From IMG/VR virus record IMGVR_UViG_3300047548_000348, positions 1 to 26,138 of that record: a stretch of DNA of 26,138 bases. One strand, 5' to 3'. Origin of the DNA: a virus. Each line of letters opens with the position of its first letter. The stretch's first letter is position 1. Positions 1 through 6,674 of the stretch are shown piece after piece. The notes beneath the pieces were generated by a model. It saw nothing but the letters and a program-made list of their open reading frames with translations, searched no databases and was not told the origin of the DNA. The position numbers and the translations under genes are program-made.

Positions 1-1
1 A

Positions 2-760
2 ATTAAGTTTATTTCTGATAAGATCGCTGGAAGATATATTGAAGGAAGGCCATTTGCTTCTTATAAAGAAGTTGAAGAGTTTACTTTTACTAAGGGAAAC
101 GGAGTAAACAGTCGTGCCTTATCAGCGCTTAATGCTGTAGGAGCGCTGACATTCCCAGATAATCCCAGAGATGATGAAAAGGTAAGAGAGAATCTTTATG
201 AGTACCTTAATCTTCCTGAATTTAACATTCAGGTTCCGCAGCACTACCACGCCTATATAACTACAGCAGATGATTTTGATGAAAAGGGAGCCTACATTCT
301 AATGGGGCTGGTTCGTAGCATCAAGCGTGGTAAGGGTTGGAGCAGGATCGAACTACTAGATAGCACAGGAAGCGTAGGTATTTTTGATGAAGAAGAAACA
401 TCCATCGAAGCAGGTAAGACTTATATTATTCTTGCTGGATCTAACAGAATCGTGGAAGCGATTCCTATTGATGAGATACGAGAAAGCAACAGCGCACTGG
501 TACGGTTCTTGAACTATAAGCAGTTGCCATATGGACAAGACGAGTATTTTGTGCTATCCTTTAAGCCTCGTATCACAAAGGCAGGGAAGCGCATGGCAAG
601 CCTCGTAGTCGCTGACAGCGGCAGGGAGTTGATGAGCATGGTTGTATTCCCATCAACATTTGCAATGGCCTATACCAGAATAGAGGCTGGTAATGCATAC
701 AAGATTAATTACAACAAAAACAAGGAAGATGATTTGATTTTTCAGGAGGTAGTAGCATGA
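2..760 (+). CDS. dnaE: DNA polymerase III alpha subunit, C-terminal part (5' partial)
   Basis: The frame is open from base 2, so this is the last 252 or so residues of a longer protein. The visible part resembles the C-terminus of bacterial replicative polymerase DnaE: a helix-hairpin-helix-like stretch with GNGVNSRALSALNAVGAL near residues 35-52, then a beta-rich OB-fold-like domain (YILMGLVRSIKRGKGWSRIE and later SFKPRITKAGKRMASLVVAD). In DnaE these regions bind template DNA. The catalytic palm and PHP domains would lie upstream of the window. An ATG at 302 is internal and is not a likely start. The stop overlaps the next gene's ATG, so they are probably co-transcribed with the recombination genes. 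The family call rests on the OB-fold pattern and context; the polymerase core is not visible. Confidence 0.72.
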   Translation: MKFISDKIAGRYIEGRPFASYKEVEEFTFTKGNGVNSRALSALNAVGALTFPDNPRDDEKVRENLYEYLNLPEFNIQVPQHYHAYITTADDFDEKGAYILMGLVRSIKRGKGWSRIELLDSTGSVGIFDEEETSIEAGKTYIILAGSNRIVEAIPIDEIRESNSALVRFLNYKQLPYGQDEYFVLSFKPRITKAGKRMASLVVADSGRELMSMVVFPSTFAMAYTRIEAGNAYKINYNKNKEDDLIFQEVVA

Positions 761-1092
761 ACGTAAACCTAGAAGAACTAGCATTTGCTATTCATAGCAA
801 TGCTATTGACAAGGGCTTTTGGGAGCCCAATACCCCAGATAACCATACGGTTTTCTACCTTAAGCAACTTGCTATGATTCACTCAGAAGTAAGCGAGACA
901 CTTGAGGCTATTCGCAAAGAAAAGGGAGAAGATGTTGTCGTAGAAGAAATGGCAGACATCCTTATCCGCCTCCTTGATCTATGGGCAGGGATGCAACGAG
1001 ACGGTGCCGTAAGCACTCTCTTAACTGATGCCCTATTAGAGAAGGTCGCAATCAACACAGGCCGTCCTAGACTCCATGGTGTCTTAGCATGA
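757..1092 (+). CDS. MazG-like nucleotide pyrophosphohydrolase
   Basis: This 111-residue protein is a likely all-helical MazG-fold enzyme hydrolysing (d)NTPs to monophosphate and pyrophosphate. The metal-binding signature is visible: an EVSETLEAIR helix near residues 45-54, then EEMADILIRLLDL near 63-75, giving the ExxE and ExxxD acidic residues of the family. The ending NTGRPRLHG is common in phage MazG-like proteins. The ATG overlaps the upstream stop (ATGA) and follows an AGGAGGT ribosome binding site. It lies between polymerase and recA, which suits a role in shaping the nucleotide pool. Preferred substrate cannot be read from sequence. Confidence 0.85.
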   Translation: MNVNLEELAFAIHSNAIDKGFWEPNTPDNHTVFYLKQLAMIHSEVSETLEAIRKEKGEDVVVEEMADILIRLLDLWAGMQRDGAVSTLLTDALLEKVAINTGRPRLHGVLA

Positions 1093-2102
1093 GTGTAGAA
1101 GAAGTTCTTGCAAGTCTCAACCCAAAGTTGCGTAAGAAGATTAGTCTTGGCTCTGAGATAGAGCAGATTCAGTTTGCCTCAACTCCAAGTTATGGATTGA
1201 ACAGGGCTCTCAATGGTGGTTTTCCATATGGCCGTCAGATTCTAGTATGGGGTAATAAGTCAAGCGGCAAGTCTTCTTTTCTCTTGCAAACCATTGCCAA
1301 GGCTCAAAAGGAGGGAAAGATTTGCGCATGGATAGATGCAGAGATGACATTCGATCAAGAATGGGCAAAACTGCTAGGAGTAGACATAGACAATCTTATC
1401 GTTTCTACTGCTCGTACTATGAACGACATGGTAGACGTTGGTACAGATCTTATGAAGGCTGGAGTAGATATTATTGTCGTTGATAGTATCTCTGCTCTGC
1501 TTCCTGCCATTTACTTTGAGAAAGACTCTGACGAACTTAAGCAGTTGGAAAATACTAAGCAGATTGGTGCAGAGGCTCGTGACATGACCAACGCAGTAAA
1601 GATGCTTAACTATGCAAATAATCAAGAAAAGCCAACCCTGCTTATTCTTATCAGTCAGGCTCGCAATAATATTGGAGCAATGTATGCCACTCAGCAGCCA
1701 ACAGGCGGTATGGCAGTAAAGTTCTATTCGTCTACCATCATTAAGTTATTCTCGTCTGAGTCTGACAATCAGGCTATCAAGGGCAAGATCTATGTAGGCG
1801 ACAAGATAATTGAAGAAAAGATTGGACGAAAGGTTCGTTGGGAGGTCCAGTTTTCTAAGACTAGTCCAGCATTCCAGCAAGGAGAGTACGACTTTTATTT
1901 CCGTGGAAACGACCTTGGAGTTGACTCAATAGCAGATCTCGTTGATACAGCAGAGATGCTTGGATTTATTGAGCGAGGAGGCGCATGGTATACCTGTGAA
2001 GGAGAGCGTTTTCAGGGTAGAGAAAAGTTGGTGCTTGGTGTCAAAGAAAATCTAGATATGCAGGAATCCCTAATTAAGAAGGTAATTGGTGAAGAAGTTT
2101 AG
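1089..2102 (+). CDS. recA: RecA-family recombinase
   Basis: A 337-residue RecA-type strand-exchange ATPase. Walker A is GNKSSGKS at about 55-62, the catalytic Glu is in DAEMTFD at about 83-89, and Walker B is IIVVDS at about 128-133, followed by the DNA-binding loop region with the typical ISQARNNIGAM pattern near 193-203. The C-terminus (FYFRGNDLGVDSIADLVD and then GAWYTCEGERFQGREKL) matches the RecA C-terminal layout, so this looks like a bacterial-type RecA rather than a T4 UvsX. Length is close to bacterial RecA. The start ATG overlaps the stop of the MazG-like gene (ATGA) and has only a weak ribosome site of its own, implying translational coupling. Role: recombination-dependent replication and repair with the resolvases downstream. 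Confidence 0.9.
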   Translation: MSVEEVLASLNPKLRKKISLGSEIEQIQFASTPSYGLNRALNGGFPYGRQILVWGNKSSGKSSFLLQTIAKAQKEGKICAWIDAEMTFDQEWAKLLGVDIDNLIVSTARTMNDMVDVGTDLMKAGVDIIVVDSISALLPAIYFEKDSDELKQLENTKQIGAEARDMTNAVKMLNYANNQEKPTLLILISQARNNIGAMYATQQPTGGMAVKFYSSTIIKLFSSESDNQAIKGKIYVGDKIIEEKIGRKVRWEVQFSKTSPAFQQGEYDFYFRGNDLGVDSIADLVDTAEMLGFIERGGAWYTCEGERFQGREKLVLGVKENLDMQESLIKKVIGEEV

Positions 2103-2244
2103 TGTATATAAAGGCACTTTCGTATGTCAGAAGTGCGGAGAAACAGTTGACTCTGGAAGATTCTGGAGAGACACATATGACTTCACATGGATGTGCTCAT
2201 GTAGATATGTTTCTAAAGTAAACCTATATGCTAAGGGTTATTGA
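2089..2244 (+). CDS. Small zinc-ribbon protein, 51 aa
   Basis: A short ORF starting at GTG 2089, inside the end of recA in another frame. AAGAAGG lies about 7 nt upstream and the stop overlaps the next ATG (TGATG), so both edges fit the local operon style. It carries CQKCG near residues 13-17 and CSC near 36-38, a plausible four-cysteine... three visible thiol zinc site in a basic protein rich in aromatic residues. No family is recognised. Zinc ribbons of this size in phages often bind nucleic acid or protein partners, but that is inference. The gene fills an otherwise empty gap and keeps frame throughout. Confidence 0.6.
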   Translation: MKKFSVYKGTFVCQKCGETVDSGRFWRDTYDFTWMCSCRYVSKVNLYAKGY

Positions 2245-2534
2245 TGAGCGAACGAGGGGAAGCAAAGAGGATCGGTGCAAAGCAGCACAAAAATAGTGGT
2301 CGCAACTACACTAAGGGAGACGCATCTTGGAACAACTATGTTTTAGACTTTAAGGAATTTACTAAGTCATTTAGTATAACCCAAGATGTATGGGCAAAAG
2401 TGGTAACAGATTGCCTAAGAGTAGATAGAAAAAAGTCACCAGCGATATACTTAGTACTTGATGGCAAGACAAGGCTTGCTATTGTTGAGTGGTCTGAATT
2501 TGAAAGGTTGGTAGAAAATGACAACGGCTCTTGA
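2244..2534 (+). CDS. Candidate PD-(D/E)XK Holliday junction resolvase-like protein
   Basis: A 96-residue protein starting at ATG 2244 (a TTG three bases earlier is less likely), overlapping the upstream stop. The pattern is a basic N-terminus with NSGR and KGD, a hydrophobic strand ending in VLDFKEFTKSFS (in place of the E-x-K core), a helix starting at SQ/TQDVW, and a basic helix ending in RKKSPAIYLVL. This order resembles small archaeal/phage Hjc-like resolvases: SGR, KGD, E-x-K, S..W.K. The usual Glu of E-x-K appears as Asp. The position between recA and a Cas4-like nuclease fits a recombination role. Family assignment is by pattern only; a DNA-binding protein without nuclease activity is possible. 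Confidence 0.5.
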   Translation: MSERGEAKRIGAKQHKNSGRNYTKGDASWNNYVLDFKEFTKSFSITQDVWAKVVTDCLRVDRKKSPAIYLVLDGKTRLAIVEWSEFERLVENDNGS

Positions 2535-2814
2535 GCAGGTAGATGGTCTATATGAAATTGCTGACTACATGCAGGATGAGGAACTAACCTCCGCGCTAGA
2601 GTTTATTGCAAAGATTATTCTTAAGCCAGACATTCCAACAGACGTTGCTGTCTTGCAAATTGTTCGTCTACAGGCTATTGCTGCTAAACTCCAGATGCGT
2701 GCTACATGGATGGCAAATGTAGATAAAAGTGATAGAGCAAAGAAGAACCTCTATTACACAGCGGCGGCAGAGATAGATAAAACTGTGGCCGCTCTTAAAT
2801 TTATTCTCAAGTGA
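2518..2814 (+). CDS. Hypothetical helical protein, 98 aa
   Basis: The protein is not recognised. It is predicted to be almost entirely helical, with an acidic N-terminal half (YEIADYMQDEELTSALEFI) and a basic middle around KVDKSDRAKKNLYY-like residues 65-77. It has no cysteine cluster, signal peptide or membrane segment. It overlaps the preceding gene by 17 nt in another frame, with AAAGG about 10 nt before the ATG, so it belongs to the same operon. Its stop codon TGA is followed directly by TACAAT, making an extended -10 (TGATACAAT) for the next gene. It may be an accessory factor to the neighbouring nucleases, but nothing in the sequence proves that. Confidence 0.7.
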   Translation: MTTALEQVDGLYEIADYMQDEELTSALEFIAKIILKPDIPTDVAVLQIVRLQAIAAKLQMRATWMANVDKSDRAKKNLYYTAAAEIDKTVAALKFILK

Positions 2815-2820
2815 TACAAT
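2812..2820 (+). promoter_or_regulatory. Extended -10 promoter for the Cas4-like gene
   Basis: TGA-TACAAT: the stop codon of the upstream gene supplies the TGN of an extended -10. There is no clear -35. Predicted +1 is near 2827, giving a leader of about 19 nt with AAGG before ATG 2846. Confidence 0.5.
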
Positions 2821-2845
2821 TATGTTTCTAAAGACAAGGATTATT

Positions 2846-3613
2846 ATGGCAAAGAATTTTTTAAAGCAGGTAATGGACAAGCAACCAGAAGGACCAATAG
2901 ACACAAAGGCACTAATTCAAAAGATTGAATCAGGATATCTTGTAGGAAGAGATCCAAAGTTTACACAGAAGAAATCGTTCAGCCCGTCAACACTCGTCTA
3001 TGGCAATGGCGCTTGCCCTAGATACTGGTTTCTAGCCTTCTCTGGGGCAGAGTTTGTTGACAATGCCGATCCATATGCTGTGGCAAACATGGGAAGCGGA
3101 ACAGATGGCCATGCTCGTATTCAAAAGGCTATCACTGATGCTGGAATTATGGTTGAGGAAGAGAAGAGGATCATCGCCTCAGACCCGCCCATCTTTGGCT
3201 TTGCTGATGCAGTCATTCAGTGGGGAGAAGAGCAGCCAGTCGTAGAGATTAAGACTATGAAGGAAGAGTCATTTGCCTATCGCAAGCACGCCAAGCCACC
3301 AAATTACCATCTTATGCAGTTGATTATTTACATGAAGGTTCTTGGTAAAAGGCTAGGAGTTCTTCTGTATGAAAATAAGAATACTCATGAACTACATGCC
3401 ATCACCGTTGAGCCAACAGATGAGTACATTGCGTGGGCAGACTATGCGTTTGACTGGATGAAGAAGGTGAGGAAGTCTTGGGAGGATGGAGAACTTCCAC
3501 AAAAGCCCTATCGTTCTAACTCTAAGGTTTGCAAGACGTGCCCAATTCAAGCAGCCTGTGCTTCATCAGAAAAGGGCAGCATAAAGATGGAGCCGCTGGA
3601 GTATCTTGAATGA
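2846..3613 (+). CDS. Cas4/RecB-like PD-(D/E)XK exonuclease with Fe-S cysteines
   Basis: A 255-residue nuclease. An early Cys in GACPRYWF (about residue 57) and a C-terminal cluster CKTCPIQAAC (about 229-238) give the four cysteines that hold the Fe-S cluster in Cas4/AddB-type nucleases. Between them are H89 in GSGTDGHARI, D121 in FGFADAVI and the E-x-K core in VVEIKTMK (134-136). The family degrades DNA from ends, usually 5' to 3'. ATG 2846 is chosen because AAGG lies 6 nt upstream and a promoter fits; ATG 2822 would add eight residues but begins one base after the -10. No CRISPR array is nearby, so the role is probably phage recombination, beside recA and the resolvases. Confidence 0.85.
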   Translation: MAKNFLKQVMDKQPEGPIDTKALIQKIESGYLVGRDPKFTQKKSFSPSTLVYGNGACPRYWFLAFSGAEFVDNADPYAVANMGSGTDGHARIQKAITDAGIMVEEEKRIIASDPPIFGFADAVIQWGEEQPVVEIKTMKEESFAYRKHAKPPNYHLMQLIIYMKVLGKRLGVLLYENKNTHELHAITVEPTDEYIAWADYAFDWMKKVRKSWEDGELPQKPYRSNSKVCKTCPIQAACASSEKGSIKMEPLEYLE

Positions 3614-3903
3614 AGATCTGTGCTTGGTGCTCTCAGGAGTTTAATCCAAATGTTTCATATCAAATATATTGCTCTGTTGAATGTAGAGACAATGCAACTA
3701 AGGAAAAAATTGCTGAGAGATACCAAGTAAACAGAATAAAGAACAGGTCTTCTAAAAAAAGAAAATGTTCAGGTGGCTGTGGAACGTATATATCCATATA
3801 CAATGACAATGGTTTTTGTAATACTTGCATGGTTAACAAAAGAAAAGTTGATCAAATGCTAAAAGAACTAAAGGGTCTTTTTGAATATGAACAAGAAAAT
3901 TAA
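3610..3903 (+). CDS. Zinc-finger protein, two Cys clusters
   Basis: A 97-residue basic protein with a first metal site CAWCSQEF...YCSVEC (residues about 4-25) and a second CSGGCG...FCNTC (about 54-74), separated by a lysine/arginine-rich helix. The first cluster resembles the short CxxC-x(n)-CSxxC fingers found in phage and actinobacterial DNA-binding proteins. The ATG overlaps the previous stop (ATGA) with GGAG about 8-10 nt upstream. The last 17-23 nt overlap the start of the RuvC-like gene. A nucleic-acid-binding partner of the neighbouring nuclease and resolvase is reasonable but inferred. No catalytic motif is visible. Confidence 0.75.
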   Translation: MKICAWCSQEFNPNVSYQIYCSVECRDNATKEKIAERYQVNRIKNRSSKKRKCSGGCGTYISIYNDNGFCNTCMVNKRKVDQMLKELKGLFEYEQEN

Positions 3904-4477
3904 AACAGCAGAACTTTATCTTCCATCATCTTTTTGTGCTGTTGATGCAAGCACAAATAGTCTAGCATTTGCATTCTTCAATGAAGGCGAATTAGAAAAG
4001 TATGGAAAGATAAGGTTCATGGGTTCAACAATATATGACAAACTTGGAGACACTGTTCATAAAACAATGAGCCTTTTTAGAACTCTTCCTACAGAAAATA
4101 TGATAATTGAAAAAACTATTTTTGCCAATAGTGCTCAAGTAGCAGCCAACTTAGCCCTAAGCCAAGGCGCTCTTATAGGCGGGGCAAAGATAGGAGGCGT
4201 TCGTAATGTCTATGGAGTAGCGCCTATGTCATGGCAATCGTACATTGGAACAAGGTTGCTAACAACAGATGAGAAGCAAAAGATAAGGCAGGCAAGCCCA
4301 AATAGATCCAACTCTTGGTACAAGTCTCAAGAAAGAGAACAGAGAAAGCAAAAAACAATTTCTACTGTCAATGATAGATTTAATATTAAGTTAGACGACA
4401 ATGATATTGCAGATGCCTGTGGTATCGGAATGTTCGCCATAGACAACTGGGTCAAGGTGGTCAAGGATGCGAAGTAA
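3887..4477 (+). CDS. RuvC-like Holliday junction resolvase (RNase H fold)
   Basis: About 196 residues. The RNase H-like catalytic acids can be placed: Asp in FCAVDASTNS near residue 17, Glu in NMIIEKTIF near 75, and the C-terminal pair in LDDNDIADACGIGMFA near 170-185. That order (D, E, D...D with an ADA helix) is typical of RuvC and phage RuvC-like resolvases, which cut four-way junctions symmetrically. The lysine-rich region between 125 and 155 (QEREQRKQKT) would suit DNA contact. ATG 3887 is annotated; TTG 3881 lies closer to the AAGGG ribosome site (5 nt) and is the alternative start. The gene works with RecA and the nuclease encoded upstream in resolving recombination or packaging intermediates. 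Confidence 0.82.
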   Translation: MNKKIKTAELYLPSSFCAVDASTNSLAFAFFNEGELEKYGKIRFMGSTIYDKLGDTVHKTMSLFRTLPTENMIIEKTIFANSAQVAANLALSQGALIGGAKIGGVRNVYGVAPMSWQSYIGTRLLTTDEKQKIRQASPNRSNSWYKSQEREQRKQKTISTVNDRFNIKLDDNDIADACGIGMFAIDNWVKVVKDAK

Positions 4478-4616
4478 AGGGCTTCATCTATCAGAGCAGT
4501 TTATGAAAAAAAGATATGTTCTTGATAAAAAGTCTCCAGAAGACATTGCCAAAGAGTGTGGGGTCAGTGTACAATTGATATATCGTCAACTAAAGAAATT
4601 TGGACTAAAGAGGTAA
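4467..4616 (+). CDS. Small HTH protein, 49 aa
   Basis: ATG 4467 lies inside the end of the RuvC-like gene with AAGGTGG about 5-8 nt upstream. The 49-residue basic protein reads as a single helix-turn-helix: KSPEDIAKECGVSVQLIYRQ, followed by LKKFGLKR. This is the pattern of the homeodomain-like/ResD-type HTH found in transposase N-termini and small phage regulators. No other domain is present. It sits directly before a promoter and an HNH endonuclease gene, so it could be a small regulator or a leftover DNA-binding module of an endonuclease. The reading is from pattern and operon fit. Confidence 0.65.
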   Translation: MRSKGLHLSEQFMKKRYVLDKKSPEDIAKECGVSVQLIYRQLKKFGLKR

Positions 4617-4631
4617 CTACACTTAAAACTA

Positions 4632-4640
4632 TGATATAAT
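4632..4640 (+). promoter_or_regulatory. Extended -10 promoter, leaderless HNH gene
   Basis: TGATATAAT followed by exactly 6 nt (aggtgt) and ATG 4647, so the predicted +1 is the start codon. No clear -35 and no ribosome site. Confidence 0.65.
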
Positions 4641-4646
4641 AGGTGT

Positions 4647-5138
4647 ATGGCAAAGGCACAAGATTTAGTTGGCATGAAATTTGGAAGGCTGACTGTAATA
4701 GAAAGAGTGTTTGATGGAAAGTCAAATACTCGCTGGTTATGTCTTTGTGAGTGTGGCAATACTACAATAACTGTAACTGGTAATTTAAAAAATGGACGAC
4801 ATAAGAGTTGTGGCTGCTATCTTAAAGGACCAACAAACTATAAGCATAAAGAAAGAACCTATTCAAACGGATATGCATTTATTCTAAAACCAGAGCATCC
4901 TAGGGCGAACCCACACACTGGAAGGGTAAGAGAGCATATCGTGGTAATGGAAGAACTTCTTGGAAGATCTCTTTCTGAACATGAAGAGGTTCATCATATA
5001 AACGGAATACGCGACGATAATCGACCAGAGAATTTAGAACTTTGGTCAAAAAGCCAACCCGCAGGAACTAGAGTAGAGGATAAAGTAAAGTGGGCAATTC
5101 AGATATTGGAGCAATACGCTCCACAGATGATCAAGTAA
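4647..5138 (+). CDS. HNH homing endonuclease with N-terminal zinc motif
   Basis: A 163-residue protein. The N-terminal part has GMKFGRLTVIERV and two CxC-type motifs (CLCECGN near residues 32-38 and CGCY near 55-58), a module common in phage-borne endonucleases. The C-terminal part is an HNH_3-like nuclease: REHIVVMEELLGRSL near 98-112, then EVHHINGIRDDNRPENLELW with catalytic histidines near 118-119 and the Asn of PENLELW. It has its own leaderless promoter and no ribosome site, and it overlaps the next gene by 49 nt out of frame. This fits a self-standing homing endonuclease inserted into an operon. Target site is unknown. Confidence 0.85.
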   Translation: MAKAQDLVGMKFGRLTVIERVFDGKSNTRWLCLCECGNTTITVTGNLKNGRHKSCGCYLKGPTNYKHKERTYSNGYAFILKPEHPRANPHTGRVREHIVVMEELLGRSLSEHEEVHHINGIRDDNRPENLELWSKSQPAGTRVEDKVKWAIQILEQYAPQMIK

Positions 5139-5338
5139 ATCACCCCCTGCATTATACGAGCGATCCATCTGGGGTAGAGTGCTTACAAATTGTTCGTCAT
5201 CGTAACTACAACATCGGAAACGCTATCAAGTACCTTTGGCGTGCTGGTCTTAAGAATGAGGATAAGCATGTTGAGGATTTGAAAAAAGCCATCTTTTATA
5301 TTCAGGATGAAATCAAAAGAATTGAGGGCTCATACTAA
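5090..5338 (+). CDS. DUF3310 protein
   Basis: An 82-residue protein with the DUF3310 pattern: VNHPLHYTS near residues 17-25, GVECLQIVRH near 28-37, GNAIKYLWRAGLK near 43-55, EDLKKAIFYI near 61-70. The family is widespread in phages and has been linked loosely to nucleotide or replication functions, but its biochemical role is not established. Start GTG 5090 is the best available in frame; conserved sequence begins only at about residue 15, so the first residues are encoded within the 3' end of the HNH gene and may be secondary. GAGG lies about 10 nt before the GTG. The stop TAA overlaps the next ATG. Confidence 0.78.
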   Translation: MGNSDIGAIRSTDDQVNHPLHYTSDPSGVECLQIVRHRNYNIGNAIKYLWRAGLKNEDKHVEDLKKAIFYIQDEIKRIEGSY

Positions 5339-5631
5339 TGGGAAGACGAAAGGCAGTCAAAAGTCCACTAGCACATCTATACAATAGAGTTCCATACTAC
5401 ACCATGCCAGATGGTAGAATTATAGAGAAAGACGAAATAATCAAGATAGTTGGAGAACATGGTGGTAAGTTCAAGTTTGTTGAGCACGTTACAAGAACAG
5501 ACTCTGGAATTGAGTGGATTGATTGCTTTGAGTTGCGTGGGGGCTCTCTATGCAGTTGGAGATCTTTTTATCCAGATAGAATCAAGCCTATGCCGAAGCC
5601 TCGCAGAAAGCGCAGGAAGAAGGTAGTCTAG
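5338..5631 (+). CDS. Hypothetical basic protein, 97 aa
   Basis: The family is not recognised. A compact, probably beta-rich core (PYYTMPDGRIIEKDEIIKIV, then GKFKFVEHVTRTDSGIEWID) is followed by a strongly basic tail (PKPRRKRRKKVV) that should contact nucleic acid or an acidic partner. It contains two Cys but no zinc motif, signal peptide or membrane segment. TAATG overlap with the DUF3310 gene indicates translational coupling. Similar KFVEHVTR...GSEWIDC...RSFRPERIK patterns occur in phage proteins of unknown role. A DNA-binding function is only a guess from the charge. Confidence 0.72.
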   Translation: MGRRKAVKSPLAHLYNRVPYYTMPDGRIIEKDEIIKIVGEHGGKFKFVEHVTRTDSGIEWIDCFELRGGSLCSWRSFYPDRIKPMPKPRRKRRKKVV

Positions 5632-5632
5632 T

Positions 5633-5974
5633 TTGTCCAAAGATGGTCTTAGGAAATATGCGCAGCCATCTTTTGTAGATGTTAATAAAAACATAAAAGA
5701 AAAACCTCAAAGACGGCCTGCAAGCAAGAAAAAAGAAGTGCAGGAAATGCTTGCCAAAATAAAAGAAAAAAGTGGATGCATTGATTGTAATACACAATAC
5801 CCCTATTACATCTTAGACTTTGACCATGCTCGTGGCAAAAAAGTTGCAAATATCGGAGAAATGCTAAATTATTTTAGTATAGAAGACATACTAAAAGAAG
5901 TAGCAAAATGTGATATTGTTTGTTCCAACTGCCATCGTGAAAGAACTTATCAAAGAAAAAATAATCAAACATAA
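5633..5974 (+). CDS. HNH endonuclease (paralogue of the one at 20752)
   Basis: A 113-residue protein starting at TTG 5633, one base after the previous stop; GGAAGAAGG upstream may serve as ribosome site. The nuclease core reads CIDCNTQYPYYILDFDHARG (residues about 45-64) and then KCDIVCSNCHRERTY (about 91-105), giving two zinc CxxC pairs around the FDH and CH histidines of a beta-beta-alpha-metal fold. The same core, with the same spacing, appears in the gene at 20752, so they are related. This copy lacks the N-terminal HTH and the private leaderless promoter of the other. It is probably a mobile or homing nuclease. Confidence 0.8.
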   Translation: MSKDGLRKYAQPSFVDVNKNIKEKPQRRPASKKKEVQEMLAKIKEKSGCIDCNTQYPYYILDFDHARGKKVANIGEMLNYFSIEDILKEVAKCDIVCSNCHRERTYQRKNNQT

Positions 5975-5989
5975 TATCAGCAAAAAATG

Positions 5990-6019
5990 TTGACTTCTAC
6001 ATTTTTTTTGTGATACTCT
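5990..6019 (+). promoter_or_regulatory. Promoter for lysozyme-like gene
   Basis: TTGACT, 18 nt, TACTCT, followed by a leader of about 23 nt with AAGGAGG. The -35 lies in the loop of an AT-only inverted repeat (AAAAAATGT...ACATTTTTT, 5984-6007), which may be an operator or terminator of the upstream gene. Confidence 0.6.
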
Positions 6020-6048
6020 AGATTGTTGCCGCCGCAAGGAGGAAACAG

Positions 6049-6582
6049 ATGATAACGAAACTGCTAGGAGGTGTGTTAATGGTAACGGTATTGATGACTA
6101 GTTCATCTAACGCTATTGCTAACACTTCCGCCGAACAGGTGTATGCTAAGTCTGCACCGATTGCGACGGAGGCTTTGTACAAGCCTGTCGTAAACAATAC
6201 AAAGGCTGAAACAAAGCCAAAGGCCTGCAAAAACTGGCTCGTTCGTGAACTGAAAGAGGCAGGATTTAAGGGCAAAGGACTGCGAATCGCATGGGCAGTT
6301 GCCATGCGTGAGAGTGGAGGAAGGGCAAATGCCATCTCTTCCACTGGAGACTATGGAGTCTTTCAGTTTAATCGCGCAGCGTGGGGAGATCAACCTTGGT
6401 GGAATACCAAGAAGATGCTTACACGCGACTACAACATCATGATTGCCTATCGAATTTCACAGAAGGGCAAGACGTTCTATCCTTGGGACATTGATGGAAG
6501 AGGAAACCACAAGGGAGCGTATACATCAGATTCTGTATATGCAAAGTATAAGTCATGGTACAACAAGTATCCATGTAAGTAG
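6049..6582 (+). CDS. Secreted lysozyme/transglycosylase-like protein
   Basis: A 177-residue protein with a probable Sec signal peptide (Lys4, hydrophobic core LLGGVLMVTVLM, cleavage near NAIA-NTS at about 24-25). A low-complexity linker follows, then a lysozyme-like domain from about residue 60. The candidate catalytic Glu is E88 in AWAVAMRESGG, followed by STGDYGVFQFNRAAWG near 98-113, as in SLT/resuscitation-factor-type domains that cut glycan strands. Cys60 and Cys176 could form a disulphide outside the cell. It has its own promoter and a strong ribosome site (AAGGAGG). Possible roles are lysis or localized wall digestion. A second, different wall enzyme lies at 9554. Confidence 0.78.
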   Translation: MITKLLGGVLMVTVLMTSSSNAIANTSAEQVYAKSAPIATEALYKPVVNNTKAETKPKACKNWLVRELKEAGFKGKGLRIAWAVAMRESGGRANAISSTGDYGVFQFNRAAWGDQPWWNTKKMLTRDYNIMIAYRISQKGKTFYPWDIDGRGNHKGAYTSDSVYAKYKSWYNKYPCK

Positions 6583-6589
6583 TCTAGTT

Positions 6590-6644
6590 AGTGGCAGGGT
6601 AGGAAACCTAATTAATCAGGTGGCAACATTCCTACCCTGCTACT
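6590..6644 (+). terminator. 16-bp stem hairpin between lysozyme and terminase genes
   Basis: AGTGGCAGGGTAGGAA (6590-6605) pairs with TTCCTACCCTGCTACT (6629-6644), with one G-T pair. The 23-nt loop contains a smaller ACCT/AGGT stem. There is no U-run, and the right arm ends exactly at the extended -10 of the next promoter, so it is a candidate terminator, attenuator or operator. Confidence 0.55.
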
Positions 6645-6652
6645 GCTATAAT
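6644..6652 (+). promoter_or_regulatory. Extended -10 promoter for terminase genes
   Basis: TGCTATAAT. Predicted +1 is near 6659, giving a short leader with AAAGGA 5 nt before ATG 6675. Its TG is next to or shared with the right arm of the 16-bp hairpin. Confidence 0.55.
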
Positions 6653-6674
6653 TGTTTCCAGTAAAAGGAAAAAT

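Noticed and set aside
2846-3613. Cas4-like gene as a sign of a CRISPR system
   Set aside because: No repeat-spacer array and no other Cas gene is visible; recombination neighbours explain it better.
5984-6008. AAAAAATGT...ACATTTTTTTT as a clear rho-independent terminator
   Set aside because: The stem is only A-T pairs and contains the -35 of the next promoter; at most a weak terminator or operator.
6018-6393. Minus-strand open frames opposite the lysozyme-like gene
   Set aside because: The + strand gene has a signal peptide, catalytic motif, promoter and strong ribosome site.
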